A stretch of DNA of 64,000 nucleotides, from NCBI GenBank assembly GCA_030765055.1, contig CM060952.1:79822055-79886054 (forward strand), read 5' to 3'. The position numbers and the translations under genes are program-made. Numbering within the stretch: position 1 is the first letter of the stretch; every line of letters begins with the position of its first letter. The notes under the pieces were generated by a model that saw only the letters and a program-made list of their open reading frames with translations, did no database searches and was not told where the DNA came from. Source of the DNA: Mantis religiosa. Its lineage: Eukaryota > Arthropoda > Insecta > Mantodea > Mantidae. Shown here piece after piece: positions 11,002 to 23,217 of the stretch.

Positions 11002-12541
11002 TTATGGGTGCATTATAAGTTGGTGATTGACAGTTGAAGGAGTGGGGAAAGAGAGGGGATAGCACCGTTGCCACTTTACCGTCCCTCTCCACGTACTAGG
11101 CAATGAAGGCGACGGGAAGAGGGGAGGTGGAGGTTCGGTTGCAGTCCGTTGCAGTAATGCACACGCACATATTCCTAGAAATTTGCATACTGCAGTATTA
11201 ATCGTAAGATTGCCGTAAGACTGTCTACACGTTTAAGTGAGCAGTTACCTAAGTACAGCATACGAAATCTTCGGAAGCTCACCCAGGTTTCATCAATCCA
11301 TACAATATTCTCAAAATCACAAGAAATAATTTCTCGTAGGAACCTACAGCGCCAGGCACATATGTCCGGTTTCTCCAGTAAGATCTTACGTCCATTTAGG
11401 TTTTTATAGCCTAATCCTAAGGTTTTAACTATTTTTCGAAGTGAGGTCTTGCCACCTGTAAAAAATCATCCATTTGTAGAGATGAGTGCAGTTTTTAAAG
11501 TGTAGGATATTGCTTCCTGGTATAATACGCATAAATATGGCAGCGAATGGCATCTTGTTGAAATGGATCCAGGTTAGTGACCGGGTTATATCGCTTCCTC
11601 TTCTTCCCTGGAGTTTGTAACTGCGATGTACACGCATGATTTTCTGCACTAGCGTATTTCTCTTTCTCTACTCTAACTATAGTATTCTTACTTACACCAA
11701 CAGCAGCTGAGGTTCTGTCCAGTACTTTTAAAACGGGAATTATTGGACCCCAATTGTCTCTTTCATCCTCAAAAGATTTTCTTACGGAACATATAATTTC
11801 CCTTGCTTGTCCTTCAATTGGGATTCCGTGCGCAAAAACATTTTTGTGGTCTTCGCAGATAGTTTCTTTCTGTCTGTTTCTGTAGCACAAGTGTTTGCGG
11901 TAGCCATGAGTAACGATAATTAGCTAAATATTAAAGTTGCACTGAAACACTAAAGTTGATCACAGAAACACTGAAGTTGATCACTGAAACACACGAATTA
12001 TATTGCGAAAATGTAAAGCTGTTTACACTCTGTGAAACATTCACTACCTGAAGCAGTACACTCTTAGTTTGGCAGTGATGACAGGGAAAAATACCCTAAG
12101 AAAGGGTTGGTCATTAAACTGTAAAGGTTGGTCATTGACCCAGTAAACGTCATAAGATATTCCTTGAAACTAAATCCACACCTGTTTCCTTCCAACAACG
12201 CATTCCGTCTCATACTAAAGGGCAACGAACGACGACGGCATTGTGATACTGCTGATTCATAAGCGAAGCAACAATAGGACCAGTGTCTGTTTACTGAAAA
12301 CCTCAACATTCCGATAGAATAGCGTCATGCATAAAGCACGTGATGTAGTGCGATAGAGTTGGCAACATAGGATAAGCGGCTCGGGTTGCTATGGCAACCG
12401 TTTACTTTTGATTGGTGGATTGCTGGTTGCTAGGCGACGGCAATGACGTGTCAGTGATGTGTTTATCTCCTCTCCTTGTTTTCGCAGCTGAACAGCACGT
12501 GGAGGCAAAACGCCAATCACCAACTTATAATGCACCTATTA
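11002..12541 (-). mobile_element. Tc1/mariner-like element with 28-bp inverted repeats
   Basis: Inverted repeats at 11002-11029 and 12514-12541 share gtgcattataagttggtgat, and a TA dinucleotide flanks each end (11000-11001 and 12542-12543), as in Tc1/mariner. The minus strand encodes part of a transposase. At 1.54 kb the element is shortened: the transposase ends soon after its first catalytic Asp. It sits beside the Jockey insertion within the BEL/Pao 5' region. Confidence 0.8.
11281..11890 (-). pseudogene. Tc1/mariner-like transposase, N-terminal part
   Basis: A minus-strand start lies at 11890. The first ~130 residues hold a helix-turn-helix region (SAAVGVSKNTIVRVEKEK) and a basic linker (TPGKKRKR) leading to DAIRCHIYAYYTRKQYPTL. 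After a frame break the chain continues through RKIVKTLGLGYKNLNGRKIL to ENIVWIDETWV, which carries the first Asp of the DDE/D triad. The second and third catalytic residues are absent. The HTH would bind the inverted repeats. The copy is inactive. Confidence 0.78.
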
Positions 12542-12599
12542 TAGCTGCTGCGAAAGGAAAACATAGAAGACACCGTGGTTGAAGCAGAGAACGACAGTT

Positions 12600-13720
12600 G
12601 CAGTGAACATGACCTGACATGACATGACATTGCAGGCCATACAAGTCGCAGATCAAGCTGAACCTGAAGTCAGTATTAATTGTTCACATTCCTCTAATCA
12701 GAGATTATTAAGATTACCGAAACTAGAGCTCAAAAGGTTTGATGGAAACGTGAAAGTTTGGATTGGATTTTGGGCGCAATATACTAAAATATGTATATGA
12801 AGATAGCAGCTTTAAAGACGAAGACAAATTTGTTTATTTGATTCGATGTATGGAACCAGTTTCACCTGCTCAGAAATAGTGCAAAACGTTCCTTCTTCCA
12901 AGGAAAACTATAAAAAGGCTATAGAATTGTTGAAGTCTAGATATGTGAAGGATAAGTTACTTATTGAGTACTATATCAGGGAACTTTTATCCTTGGTGTT
13001 AAAGAAAGACAGTTTGAGATCCATAGCTCAACTGTATGATAATCTGGAAGGACAGTTGAGAGCGCTTGAATCATTAGGAGTAACAAAGGAGAAATATGCC
13101 GCAATGTTACTTCCCCTTGTGGAGAGTGCCTTGCATGAGGTTATGTTTATAACTTGGGAGAGGTATCGGGTATCAAAAGAAACTGCTACCAAGGAACGTG
13201 ACTGTTGCTTGACAGAAATGTTAGCCTTCTTAAAGACTGAGATGGAAGGTGAAAAAGAGTTAAGCTAAGACAAGGTTCTTTTGAAACCAATGAGAGGGTA
13301 GATCAAGTTAAGCTAGGCGATAAAACCAAGATGAAGAAGGAAGTACCTTCAGCGACTGCTTTAATTTCAGTAGAGGATGTTTCAGTTAGTAAGGGAAACA
13401 AGAACAACAGAGAATTGGCTTGTGTATTTTGTAGCAGAACCATGCATTCTTCTCAAGACTGTGCTGTAGCTATTGATTGTTCGTTACAAGAACGCCAAGG
13501 AATGTTAAAGAAAAAGGGAGCTTGTTGTAGATGCCTAAGACAGGGACATATCAGTGCTAAGTGTAAAATATTTGTGAAGTGTCCATTTTGCAGAGCGAAA
13601 CATTACGCTTTGATGTGTGTGGAGACAGCTTCAGATAAACCTAAATGTGATTCTGCTTCAAATGCAGTTACCATGATAGCAGGTAGTAATGGTGATCTAT
13701 CTGCAGACTTTAGTTGCTAA
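12600..13720 (+). pseudogene. BEL/Pao gag with zinc knuckles, frameshifted
   Basis: The conserved Pao gag segment LPKLELKRFDGNVKVWIGFW lies near 12711-12771. After a frame break the chain continues at 12846 through ENYKKAIELLKSRYVKDKLL and IEYYIRELLSLVLKKDSL. From 13331 a second frame holds three Cys/His clusters: CVFCSRTMHSSQDC, CCRCLRQGHISAKC and CPFCRAKHYALMC. These are the capsid-like and nucleic-acid-binding parts of gag. A stop at 13266-13268 and at least one upstream frameshift break it. The frame would have run into protease, but the foldback insertion follows. Confidence 0.87.
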
Positions 13721-14208
13721 AGCAATAGTAGTTGGAACCACACACAGAATGGAGTAATAAATACGTAAAATATGAAGCTATTAACAGTGAAGCAAACAAA
13801 TATATACAAATATAACAATTTGTAACTTAAAACTTCACTTATCTTATAAAGAGGGAGCGAATTTTTAGGCACTAAAAATGTGTGAAATAGGTAGGCAAAA
13901 AGGCACTAAAATGGGCAAAATAGGCACATAAACAGGCACTAAAAATTTGCTGAGTAAACACTTAGAAATGCACAATTTTGGTAAAATTGCTCTTAAAATG
14001 CACTATAGCGTGAGTGAGTGTGTGGTGTTTTAGGGCCCGTCGACAACAAGGTTATTTGGGCTCGAAGTTAACTCTAACAACTAAAAGCTACACAAACTAA
14101 GTTAAAAAGTAAGATAAAATAAAACACTCAACTATTAAAAGCACATAAAAAACTCATCCCAGTACTAAAAATTTAAAATATCTAAAATTAATAAATATAA
14201 AATACAAG

Positions 14209-15015
14209 TCAGACTTGTTTATTAAAACAGATTTTAGCAACAAACCGCAGTGCCTTATCCACGGCCACTGGGTCGTCTCCTAAAACACCGTGCAAGTTAG
14301 TCCCCAAGCCCAAAGACTGGCGAACGCGGGCGTACTGCGGGCAATCAAGCAATACATGCCGCACAGTGAGGCGTAATGCACACGGAGCACACACAGGGGC
14401 CGGTTCCCCTCTTAACAGATGGCCATGAGTCGCTCGTGTGTGCCCATTTCTCAGCCGGGTGAGTATCACCTCGGCCCGCCGGTTATCCCGGCAGGAAGTT
14501 GGCCAAGGTTGTACGCTCTCCTTTATCGCCCGGAGTTGTGTGCCTTCCATAGCTGTCCAGGATTGCTGCCAAGCAGATAGGAGTTGGCGACGGAAAAAAC
14601 GTTGCACATCCTGGTATGGCACCGTAGTTGTTAAACTCCGGGGCAAACGGCAAGCGGACTTAGCAGCCGCGTCTGCCTCTTCGTTCCCGGAAATCCCCAC
14701 ATGGCCTGGGGTCCAAGTAAAAACAAAATGGTATCCGCGACTGAGCATTTGCGAGATCTGGACCTGTATTTTTAAAACAAGGGTGTGAGCGGTAGTGTGC
14801 TGTTGCAAGGCCTGGAGAGCACTTAGACAGTCAGTGCAAACAATAAAAGAGCTAGGAGCTAACTTGCAAATAAAAAGGAGCAAACAGAAGATGGCATACA
14901 GCTCTGCTGAGAAGACCGAAGTGGAGTCCAGAAGGCGAAATTTATGAGCCTCATCGTTAATGAAGAACGCGCAACCCGTAGTGCTACCTAACTGAGAACC
15001 GTCTGTAAAGACCGG
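14209..15015 (-). pseudogene. I-like LINE RNase H and C-terminal tail
   Basis: RNase H motifs are VFTDGSQLGS (Asp), SAELYAI (Glu), FIVCTDCLSALQAL (Asp) and FTWTPGHVGISGNEEADAAA (His/Asp region), so all catalytic positions appear present. A C-terminal Cys/His tail CAPCALRLTVRHVLLDCPQY follows. The domain degrades the RNA strand during target-primed reverse transcription. It is one frame away from the RT. Confidence 0.86.
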
Positions 15016-16301
15016 AACATAGGGTAACGGCCCAGTAGTTCGGCAAAAAGTTCTTGGAACACCGAATGTGGAGTAGCGAGTCTAGAGTTGCTGGAAAGAG
15101 CGAGATCGAACCGCGCACGATCGAGCTGCCAAGCAGGATAAGGGTTGATGGAAGACCTCTCCACGTGAGGCATTCGGAGGCCATGCGAATGTAGGAGATC
15201 CCAAAATCTTTTTCCCACGGGGCGTGTCCGAGAACCAGGGCGCTTATAACGCTGGACTAAATCTGGACACAGAACTGGTTTGAAACAAGGATTATTGGGG
15301 TAACTTGCCAATTTCGAGACGTATGAGCAGAGTAACAGCGAGCGACGAATATGGAGTGGAGGTTCGCCTGAGTCTGCATACAGGCAGTCGACTCGAGTGG
15401 TGCGGAAAGCTCCTGTGGCAAGGCGGATACCGGTATGATGCACGGTGTCTAAAAGGCGAAGTTTAGAGGCGGTCGCTGCGCCATAAATAAAACTGCCGTA
15501 GTCCAGCTTGGACCGAACTAGAGAGCGGTACAGCCTCAACATTACCGTGCAATCGCCCCCCCCCCAAGATGCTCCAGATACCTTCAGCACCCGAAGAGAA
15601 CGATCGCAAGAGGCTCGAAGGTGACGAATGTGGTGCTCCCAGTTGAGTTGTCTGTCCAAGTACAGTTGTCTGTCTAAGAACTTCAGGTGCGAGACAAATG
15701 GCAGGGGTGTGCAGTTCAAGTGAAGATCAGGTGGAGGGTGAATACCCCGTAGACGATGGAAGTGGACACATTGTGTCTTCGCAGGCGAAAAACAGAAGCC
15801 AGTTCGAAGCGCCCAGGCTGCCAGCTGGTTGATGGTCAACTGCAGTTGACGCTCTATACGATCTAAGTTACAAGAACGATAATATATAGCGAAGTCGTCA
15901 ACATACAGGGACGATGGAATTCCGCCGCGAACGACACTAGTAATGCCGTTAATAGCCACGGCAAAAAGGGCGACGCTGAGAATCGACCCTTGAGGTACAC
16001 CATTCTCCTGGATCAGCTCCCTGGATATTCTGTTCCCTATACGGACACGAAAACGACGTAGTGCTAAAAACTTACCTAAAAATTCCGGTAAGTGGCCTCG
16101 CATACCGTAACTGTGTAGGTTACGTAGTATGCCATACCGCCAAGTGGTGTCATAGGCCTTCTCCAGGTCAAAGAAAACTCCCACCACATGCTGCTGCAGT
16201 AGAAAGGCATCATGAATGTAAGCCTCAATGCGTTTTAGATTGTCAACACTAGAGCGATGACGACGAAAACCGCATTGAAGGTTGGACAGCTGGTTATTGA
16301 T
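14988..16301 (-). pseudogene. I-like LINE reverse transcriptase core
   Basis: The chain continues through GVFFDLEKAYDTTWRYGIL (first catalytic Asp), ENGVPQGSILSVALFAVAIN and SLYVDDFAIYY (the YVDD catalytic pair, near 15890-15920). Thumb and connection sequences follow, such as LDYGSFIYGAA and LDTVHHTGIRLATGAF. It stays open for ~400 residues. The frame is lost near 14990-15010, just before RNase H. Confidence 0.88.
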
Positions 16302-17896
16302 TTAAAGCCACCACACCAACCGAGAGTTTACCATTCGCTCAAAGGTCTTACAGACGACACTCGTCAGGCAAATGGGGCGGTAGCTAGATGGAAGTGTGCG
16401 GTCCTTTCCGGGTCGAGGGATGGGGATGACAATACCCTCTTCCCAGGAAGATGGAAAGACCCGCTCATGCCAGATGCGGTTATACATGCCTAAAAGGAAA
16501 GACATCGCATCGGGTGGAAGATGTAGCAGCATCTGTCTGTGGATGTCATCGGGACCGGGAGAAGAGTCCTTAGCTAGGCCTAAAGAATGTGCAAGCTCGG
16601 CAGCGGTACAAGGTTGGTTGTACGGCTCATTACATTCGCTATTAAAATTAAGTTTTATTCGCTCCACAGCTCCCTTAATAGGAAGGAAGAGGGCGTCGTA
16701 ACTAGCCGTTTGGTTAGTAGCAGCGAATGGGGTGGCAAGGGCTTCGGCTATATCTTCCTCGGTAGTGCAGATGGAACCGTTGAGGGCAAGTCCGGGAATG
16801 ACCGTCCGGCGATACTTGCCATACATCCGCCGAACAGCTGACCATACCTGTTTGGCGGAGCTGCGACGAGAAAGGGAAGACACGTAAGCTTCCCAGGATC
16901 TTCGTTTCGCGTTGCGAAGCACAAAACGTGCCCTAGCTCGAGAACGTTTAAAAGCAACGAAGTTCTTTTCTGTCGGGTGCAACTGAAAAAGCCGCAAAGC
17001 ACGTTTGCGTGCTTTTATAGCCACACGGCATTCCTCAGACCACCAGGGTACAGGGGTATGACGTGGGGTAGAAGAACTTCGAGGAATGCTGGATTCAGCG
17101 GCGAGCAGGATGGAACATGTAAAATATTCCACCATTTCATCGACGGTGTCAAAACCATCGTCGGTGAGGTGTATACGGGAATGAAACTTTTCCCAGTCAG
17201 CTTTGGAAATAATCCAGCGAGGATGTCGCGAAGGCGCATGGTGGCGGCCGGATGAATGGAAGTTAATTGGGTAATGATCACTCCCAAACAGGTCGGAGAG
17301 CACAGACCGATCAAGGAGTGGAACTAATACCGGGCTGCAGAAAGAGACGTCTAGTACCGAGTGCGTACCATAAGCGGATGACAGGAATGTTGGGTCACCA
17401 GTGTTCAGCAAAATCAGGTCGGACAAATCGAACGCGTCTACTATGAGGCAGCCACGAGCATCATCAATGTCGGAGCCCCAGAGCGTGTGTTTGGCATTCA
17501 GATCTCCCAATATGAGTAACGGTGACGGGAGCTGAGCCAAAAGAGCCTGAAGATCCTGCTTTTGAATTACACAGAGCGGAGGCAGATAAATGGTGCAGAT
17601 GGTAAAAGAGATGCTCTCCCGCTGTATACGAACAGCGACAGCTTGCAACGGCGTGGTTAATGGTATATTGGTGGAAGAGATATTAGGCGCCACTAAAGTA
17701 GCAACGCCACCGCTTGCTCGTGTGCCTGCAAAGGAGTCTCCCCTAAACGCCGAAAAAGTGCTAGGTGTAATAAGTGATAGTGATGCAAATGGGTTTCTTG
17801 GAGACAAATAACTGATGGTGACCGTTGAGAAACTAAAAACTGAAGGTCTTGAACGCGAGCTCGGAAACCATTGACGTTCCACTGGATTATTTCCAT
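16302..17896 (-). pseudogene. I-like LINE endonuclease and RT N-terminus
   Basis: The start at 17896 (MEIIQWNVNGFRARVQDLQF) and VICLQETHL are typical of the APE endonuclease. After a frame change near 17740 the chain runs on with LLILGDLNAKHTLWGSDIDD and the catalytic-site GSDHYPI. RT begins with SSPGPDDIHRQMLLHLP and YRPICLTSVVCKTFERMVN, where the frame changes again near 16310. The endonuclease nicks the target and the RT copies element RNA onto it. Confidence 0.85.
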
Positions 17897-20017
17897 AAAG
17901 AGTTTTTAACGGGCCGTTTTAACTTTTTTCTTGACTTTGGCTGACTTGCACTATAGCACTATAGCAATACAACAATCATCGCAACATATGCTGCAACATA
18001 TTCGCTAACAGATACTATTTTGCGGTTCCCTGGGCGAAATAGTTCTACATTTATTCCAAATTTCATTAATGGCTCCACAGCAAGCTAAAATAACAGATAT
18101 TGTCGTATAATTAAAATACCTATAAATCCACTTCACTAAGTAAGAAGCATAATGTGCAGAAAGGGGTGAAGTAATCAGCTATGTCAAAAAACAAAAACGT
18201 GGGTTTTGGGGGGAACTTAAAGGTGAAAATTGAAATATCTGGAGCTTTTGTTAGATTTGTTTCAAATTTATAACATTTGTTTTTTGATCGATAAAGAATG
18301 GAATAATACAAAGTTTCAGCTTTCTAGTTAGAATAGTTTCTGAGGAATTAAAAGTTTATATCTAAATTACAGGTGATTTTCAAAATATCCCACACATTCT
18401 AATTTTAAAAATTAATGCTTGGAGTATACGTTTCTGCACCCATTTTAACTTATTATTGACCTGTACCTATGTGAAACATTTGTCTTCGTCATATCAACGA
18501 AGGGAAAAAAATAATCATACCTATTTAACAATTTTTATTTTCCTAAGCGTTTTCAGTAAGAAATAAGCATTATAATCCGTTTCAATACAAATAACAAAAA
18601 CACAACAAATGTAAATGGGCACACATAATATGCAGTTGCCCTTACAGTCATGTTTAGAATTTCAAACAGATTAATAGAAAACTGCATCTTGTGGAAAATG
18701 TTGAAGTTAGGAAAATGTAGAAAATATACAGAATCTGAGAAATCTGAGGTTAAAATTACGTAATAGCAACTACGATACAGGTGTAGGGTTATTTAAATAG
18801 TCATGTGACGTTTTCTGTAGTGCCACTAGAAAAAAAAAAAAAGCTTTATATTATTGATGTATCTCTATATTAATTTTAAGGCAAAAACAACTAAATTTGG
18901 GACTGTTGTAAGTTTTGGGCCAATTTGCACAGATGTGTCTCCTTAATAGAAGAAATTATTGGAAAGATAAGAAATTTAAAAGTTCATCAAAGCAATCTTA
19001 ATATCACTTAAAATGATGTCACGATGTGTCAGAAAGATACAAAGCACAGAACAAAAGTTAATTTAAAGCTTATGCAACAGAATCCTAGTTTTTGTGATAA
19101 AAACAGTAAATGCCCCAATGTCGATTAAGAACAAATAATAAAGCACAGCTTTTTAGTAAGCGTTTTCCGTTCATTCAAACAGAATTACAGCAATTACGGC
19201 ATCGTGAAAAGAATTCTCTTACCTACTTTTATAAAGGCATTTCTGTAAAATTTTACACAAACCATTAAGTTTTATTGGTCTGCAGTTTCATTTTCAATGT
19301 AGGAAACAACACCGGAAGTCTCCAACCAATCGATTTCATGATTCCTTGAGATACGTAAGCATGAGAAAATCACAATTTTTTCATATATATAATCCTAGTC
19401 TGTGTGGCCTAGCTGAACAGAGTCCCAGAGTGGTGATTTTAAGATTCGGTAAAACAACAGCTTCGTGTCAGTAGATTTACACACATGCAAAAGAAATCTT
19501 ACGGGAGTAAATTCCTGCTTACCAGCAGTACTGATTGTGATCTGATATGACTGTTAACAATTGACACCATATTAATTTAATTAATAATCCCTTCCTCAAG
19601 TATTACTATTAGCTCAAGAAATAAGCCTTTACACCAGCACAAAAATATCATGCTAATGCATTGAAACAAGTGCAAAAGCTGTTGTCACAAATTACAAGCA
19701 GAAGAAATTGGCTAAAAACACAGTTTTAGGCACTAATAAGCAGAATAGGCACAAACGTATGAAATAGGCATTTATAGGCTCTATACAACTAAGACATTAG
19801 GCTAATAATATTAGGAAACATCTTATAACTTAAAAGCCTACGTTTCCGAACAAAGGAATAAAATAGGCAAATAGGGCAAAATCCGCCCCCTACTTATAAG
19901 AAATTATGTTACTTTTCTTATAAATTGAACAGAAACGTTATAAGTTTATTTATAAGAAAAGTAACATCATTTCTTATAAATGAAGTTTTAAGTTACAAAT
20001 TGTTATATTTGTATATA

Positions 20018-20290
20018 GAGTGAGAGTACTTTATGACTGTGGATCGCAGAAAAGCTACACAAGGAAGTCTTGTGCTCAGAAGTTAAAGTTGGAGCAAACA
20101 GGAAAATTAACCCTAACTTAAAAATTATTTGGAGGTAGGAAAACAACTGTGTTTCGAGTCTTATCAAATAACTCTGTTGGGTGTGAACGAAGAAAATAGA
20201 TGTGAGGTTACAGTGTTCGGTTCTGATTTTATTTGTAGTAGCGCTCCCCCAGTTGATGCTGCCTTGTTTAATCTATTGGACAAGTGAGTT
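20018..20290 (+). pseudogene. BEL/Pao protease fragment
   Basis: Just after the foldback the frame reads VRVLYDCGSQKSYTRKSCAQ. This matches the Pao-type aspartic protease active-site region, with Cys where Ser/Thr is usual after the catalytic Asp. FGGRKTTVFRVLS and VTVFGSDFICS follow in the same order as in related elements. Several stops interrupt it. Confidence 0.6.
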
Positions 20291-20337
20291 GACTTGCTGA
20301 TGTTAGACAAAATGATAGTAGTGCTAGCAGTGGCAGC

Positions 20338-20934
20338 TCGTGGCTGAAATGTTTGGGGGGGAGGCCGCGGAAACGGTTGTGCTTGCTTGGTATTGACAGC
20401 AATAAATTATTACACTTGTACATTTTAAGAACCATTTTTATCAAATTCTTCCTCTGCAACCCACGGAAATAGTGGTTTTCAAGTTGTGATATATACCTCA
20501 GAAATAAGTACAAGCCCAATACAATCTTTGCCCAAAGCTGCATATTAATATGCATGCAGCATATAAAAGGATGTTATTAGAACATCATTCAAGCTCACGC
20601 AAATCCATATAAGCTGCCAGCACACCAGCGTAATTTTTTTTCCACAGATTCACGCGCATATCATCGAATATACACATATTCAATCTCATATTTGGCATTT
20701 GTTCAGTTTATCATGAATTGCACTTTTGACCAATTTCTATGTTCCTTAATTTAATGAAATTTTCATCACTCTTTCATCAAAATCCTGCATGTTACTAATA
20801 GGGAACTTATTTATTGACAGCATTGCTAAAGCATTGAGTGTGTCGTTTGTTATTATGTTTCATAAAAGCGTTTTTATCTTTTTCAGAGTGGAAAGGCAAC
20901 GTTCAGGTTCCGCAGTCTCCTCGGCGATGTTCTG
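20338..20934 (-). mobile_element. ZMYM1-like hAT, C-terminal relic
   Basis: The start CAGTGGCAGCTCGTGGC resembles the termini at 33005 and 46270. Near 20819-20920 the minus strand encodes AEPERCLSTLKKIKTLL and NALAML. This is the hAT dimerisation segment, also found at 33180-33290 and 46925-47040. Only one end is present; the piece stops where the next hAT fragment begins. Confidence 0.65.
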
Positions 20935-21400
20935 TAGGGGGCGGATTTTGCCCTATTATTCCTTAGTTCAGAAACTTAGGCTTTTAAGTTATAAGAACAT
21001 TTCCTACAATTATTAGCCCAATTTCTTAGTTTTATAGTGCCTATAAATGCCTTTTTCATACATTTGTGCCTATTTTGCTTATTAGTGACTAAAACTGCCT
21101 TTTAAGCCACTTTCTTCTGCTTGTAATTTGTGCCAACAGCTTTCGCATTTGTTGGTTTCAACGTGAACTTTTCGGGGAAGAGAAATTTCTTACTGCTGCA
21201 CATTGGATATACATTCTGGAAGCAGTGTTTCAAGTGCACACATAGATCACTTACTACGAAAATATGCCAAAACAGAGAAGCAACAAAAGTGTACTTCTTA
21301 AACAGTGGATAAATCGTGATCCATCGTTCAGCACAGATGGGAAAGTAATGTTTTGTCAGCATTGTGTGAAACAGATGAGTTTAAGCATTCATGTTTGTAT
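20935..21400 (+). mobile_element. hAT fragment with BED-type zinc finger start
   Basis: It starts TAGGGGGCGGATTTTGCC and is homologous over about 200 bp to the right arm of the hAT at 13851-19892 in inverse orientation. At 21262-21385 it encodes MPKQRSNKSVLLKQWINRD then STDGKVMFCQHCVKQMS, a BED/CGGBP1-like DNA-binding start of a hAT transposase. The rest of the transposase is missing. BEL/Pao coding resumes at about 21480. Confidence 0.65.
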
Positions 21401-21479
21401 TAATACTATATTATCCTAGTTTCAAAAACCTTGTAAAAATCAGCCCCTGCAACATTATACCGAACACAAATTGGTATGT

Positions 21480-23214
21480 TGAGGAGAGCCGAAAGAAGAG
21501 AAACTTAGCTTACGCTATTCTTACACTCACCCAATCAACGAAAGTAGCATATTTGTCAGATATTGAAGCTATGGGTATACAAGATCCTGGCGAACAAATA
21601 AAAAGAAAAAGAAAAGAAAAAAAGAGAACTGGAGGTCAACATGTTCTTCCATAAGACTGTGAGAGACAAGAAGCATCTGGGCACTATATTGTTAAATGAC
21701 CCTGGATTGACGGTTGTACTACGTGAGAAACAAACCGTGAAGCTCCTTTGAAACGACTGTTGAAACGTAACTTCAAGGAAGTTACGAAGAATGCTGAAAT
21801 TTCAGGATTATGATGAGGTGTTTTAGGAATGGGTTAGCAAAGCGATCGTTGATATAATTGAAAACGAGGTTTTGGATGGACCTACACATTATCTGCCCCA
21901 TAGACCTGTGCTAAAAGGCAGTGGCACTACTAAAATCACACCAGTGTTTGATGCTTCTGACAAGGATAGAAATGGTAATTCTTGAATAATTGTCTTGGTG
22001 GACCAAACCTCATTTACCTTATTCCAGCCGTACTCACCAATTTCCGACCCTACCCTAAGGTCTAATTGCTGATACAGAGAAGGCCTTCCTGCAGATTATA
22101 ATTGTACCTAAAGACCAATTATGCTTCGTTTTCTTTGGTGTAATAATGGAAATGTCACCACTTTAAGGCATTGCAGGGTAGTTGTTGGTGTTTGTTCCAG
22201 TTCCTTCTTATTGGTTTCAGTACTCAACCACCTTCTGGATAGCGCTCCCATTCATTTAAAGGAAGTAGCTGCAAAGATGAAACATGTATTTTACGTGGAC
22301 AAGTGTCTTACTGGAGTTGTTTCAAAGGAAGAGACTGGGCCCTTTATTTTAAAGGCACAAGAGTTGTCATCTGCAGGTTTCAATTTGAGGGGATGGATAA
22401 ACTCCGTAGATTATAGTGTTGGTACAATTGAAAATGTCTTAGACCTTCGATGGTATTCTGATGTAGCTGAACTTGGATGTAACTTCAGCACAAGTACAGT
22501 TTTAGTAACCCAAAGGGTGGTACTACCCTGCGTGCAGAAAATATTTGATCCGGTGGGATTTTCGGCCCCGGTAACCTTATTCCCAAACTCATTCTATAGA
22601 CGACATGGCAGAAGAAGATAAAGTGGGATGAGGTTCTACCAGAAGATCATTGTGAAGAATTCCGTCAATGGAATCAACCGATACAGTACTTAATTAACTG
22701 TCGGACACCTAGAAGAATTTACCTGAATGACAACAGCTCATTGTCGACGCCAGCAAAAAGACTAAATCTAGAGTGGCACCTCTCAAAGAACTAACATTAC
22801 CTCGCCTCGAACTGATGGGTGTCCTCCTTGGGCCTTCAATGTTTACACCGCGATAGCATACAAACTGTTTTGGCCTGATTCAGCAGTAGTTTTAATTTGG
22901 ATAGAATACAAAGGACATTGGTCTCTGTTTGTAGAGAATCGGATAAAGGAGATTCATGACTACAGTGAGGTTAGTTCATGGAGGCACATTCCGGGTAGAC
23001 TCAACCCAGCAGACCTGCTGTCTAGACTTCTAGATGCTGGGAAAGTCCCTCTTGGCTTAAAAGTAAAGAAGAATGAGTCTTTGACTGTCCTGAACCAGTG
23101 TTGGAAGAAGTCAACAGGGAAAGAAGGAAAACTATTGTAGCGGCCAAAAGAAATTTTGAGAATATTAATTTGAATTTGTGTTTGTGTTGCAAAACTGCCG
23201 TTTGCAAGGTGGAA
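21480..23214 (+). pseudogene. BEL/Pao reverse transcriptase and RNase H, degenerate
   Basis: The RT entry segment DIEAMGIQDPGEQ lies near 21560-21600, followed by HYLPHRPVLKGSGTTKITPV near 21890 and GGPNLIYLIPAVLTNFRPYP near 22000. The catalytic site near 22290 reads FYVDKCLTGVVS; the second catalytic Asp is replaced by Lys. IFDPVGFSAPVTL and, near 22920-23020, SLFVENRIKEIHDYSEVSSW and WRHIPGRLNPADLLSR mark the RNase H end. The text then reaches EEVNRERRKTIVA and stops at the 3' LTR, so the whole integrase is deleted. Many stops and frame changes are present. Confidence 0.83.
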
Positions 23215-23217
23215 GAA

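Larger units (their letters stand above)
14209..17896 (-). mobile_element. I-like LINE with RNase H, near full-length ORF2
   Basis: The minus strand reads endonuclease, reverse transcriptase, RNase H over 3.7 kb. The presence of RNase H places it in the I/LOA group rather than Jockey. No ORF1 or clear target duplication is visible, so the 5' end may be truncated. It lies inside the hAT-like element. Only about three frameshifts separate it from an open frame, so it is younger than most relics here. Confidence 0.82.
13851..19892. mobile_element. hAT-like element inserted in the foldback
   Basis: The ends are gagggagcgaattttt (13851) and, inverted, tagggggcggatttt (ending 19892). An 8-bp flank cttataaa/cttataag (13843-13850 and 19893-19900, one mismatch) matches the hAT target duplication size. 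Its right arm (19650-19892, inverted) is homologous to 20935-21150. No transposase is visible apart from the nested LINE; 18000-19700 is otherwise unassigned. The terminal repeats are imperfect, so superfamily assignment rests on the duplication and the related piece at 20935. Confidence 0.65.
13757..20017. mobile_element. foldback element in the BEL/Pao protease region, itself interrupted
   Basis: Sequence from 13801 (tatatacaaatataacaatt) is the reverse complement of the stretch ending at 20017, and the pairing continues inward through aacttcac and two copies of ttataagaaa-type sequence. Removing the hAT insertion leaves a near-perfect hairpin of about 190 bp with a loop of about 20 nt around gaacagaaacgttataag. 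A single-copy tail to the left holds gaagctattaacagtgaagc, also found in other foldbacks of this window. BEL/Pao coding resumes at 20018 with a protease-like YDCGSQKSY. The target duplication is unclear (perhaps gagt). Confidence 0.72.

Noticed and set aside
13797..20018. A single large hAT with tatatacaaa termini
   Set aside because: The 8-bp duplication fits the inner ends at 13851 and 19892; the outer arms form a separate hairpin element.
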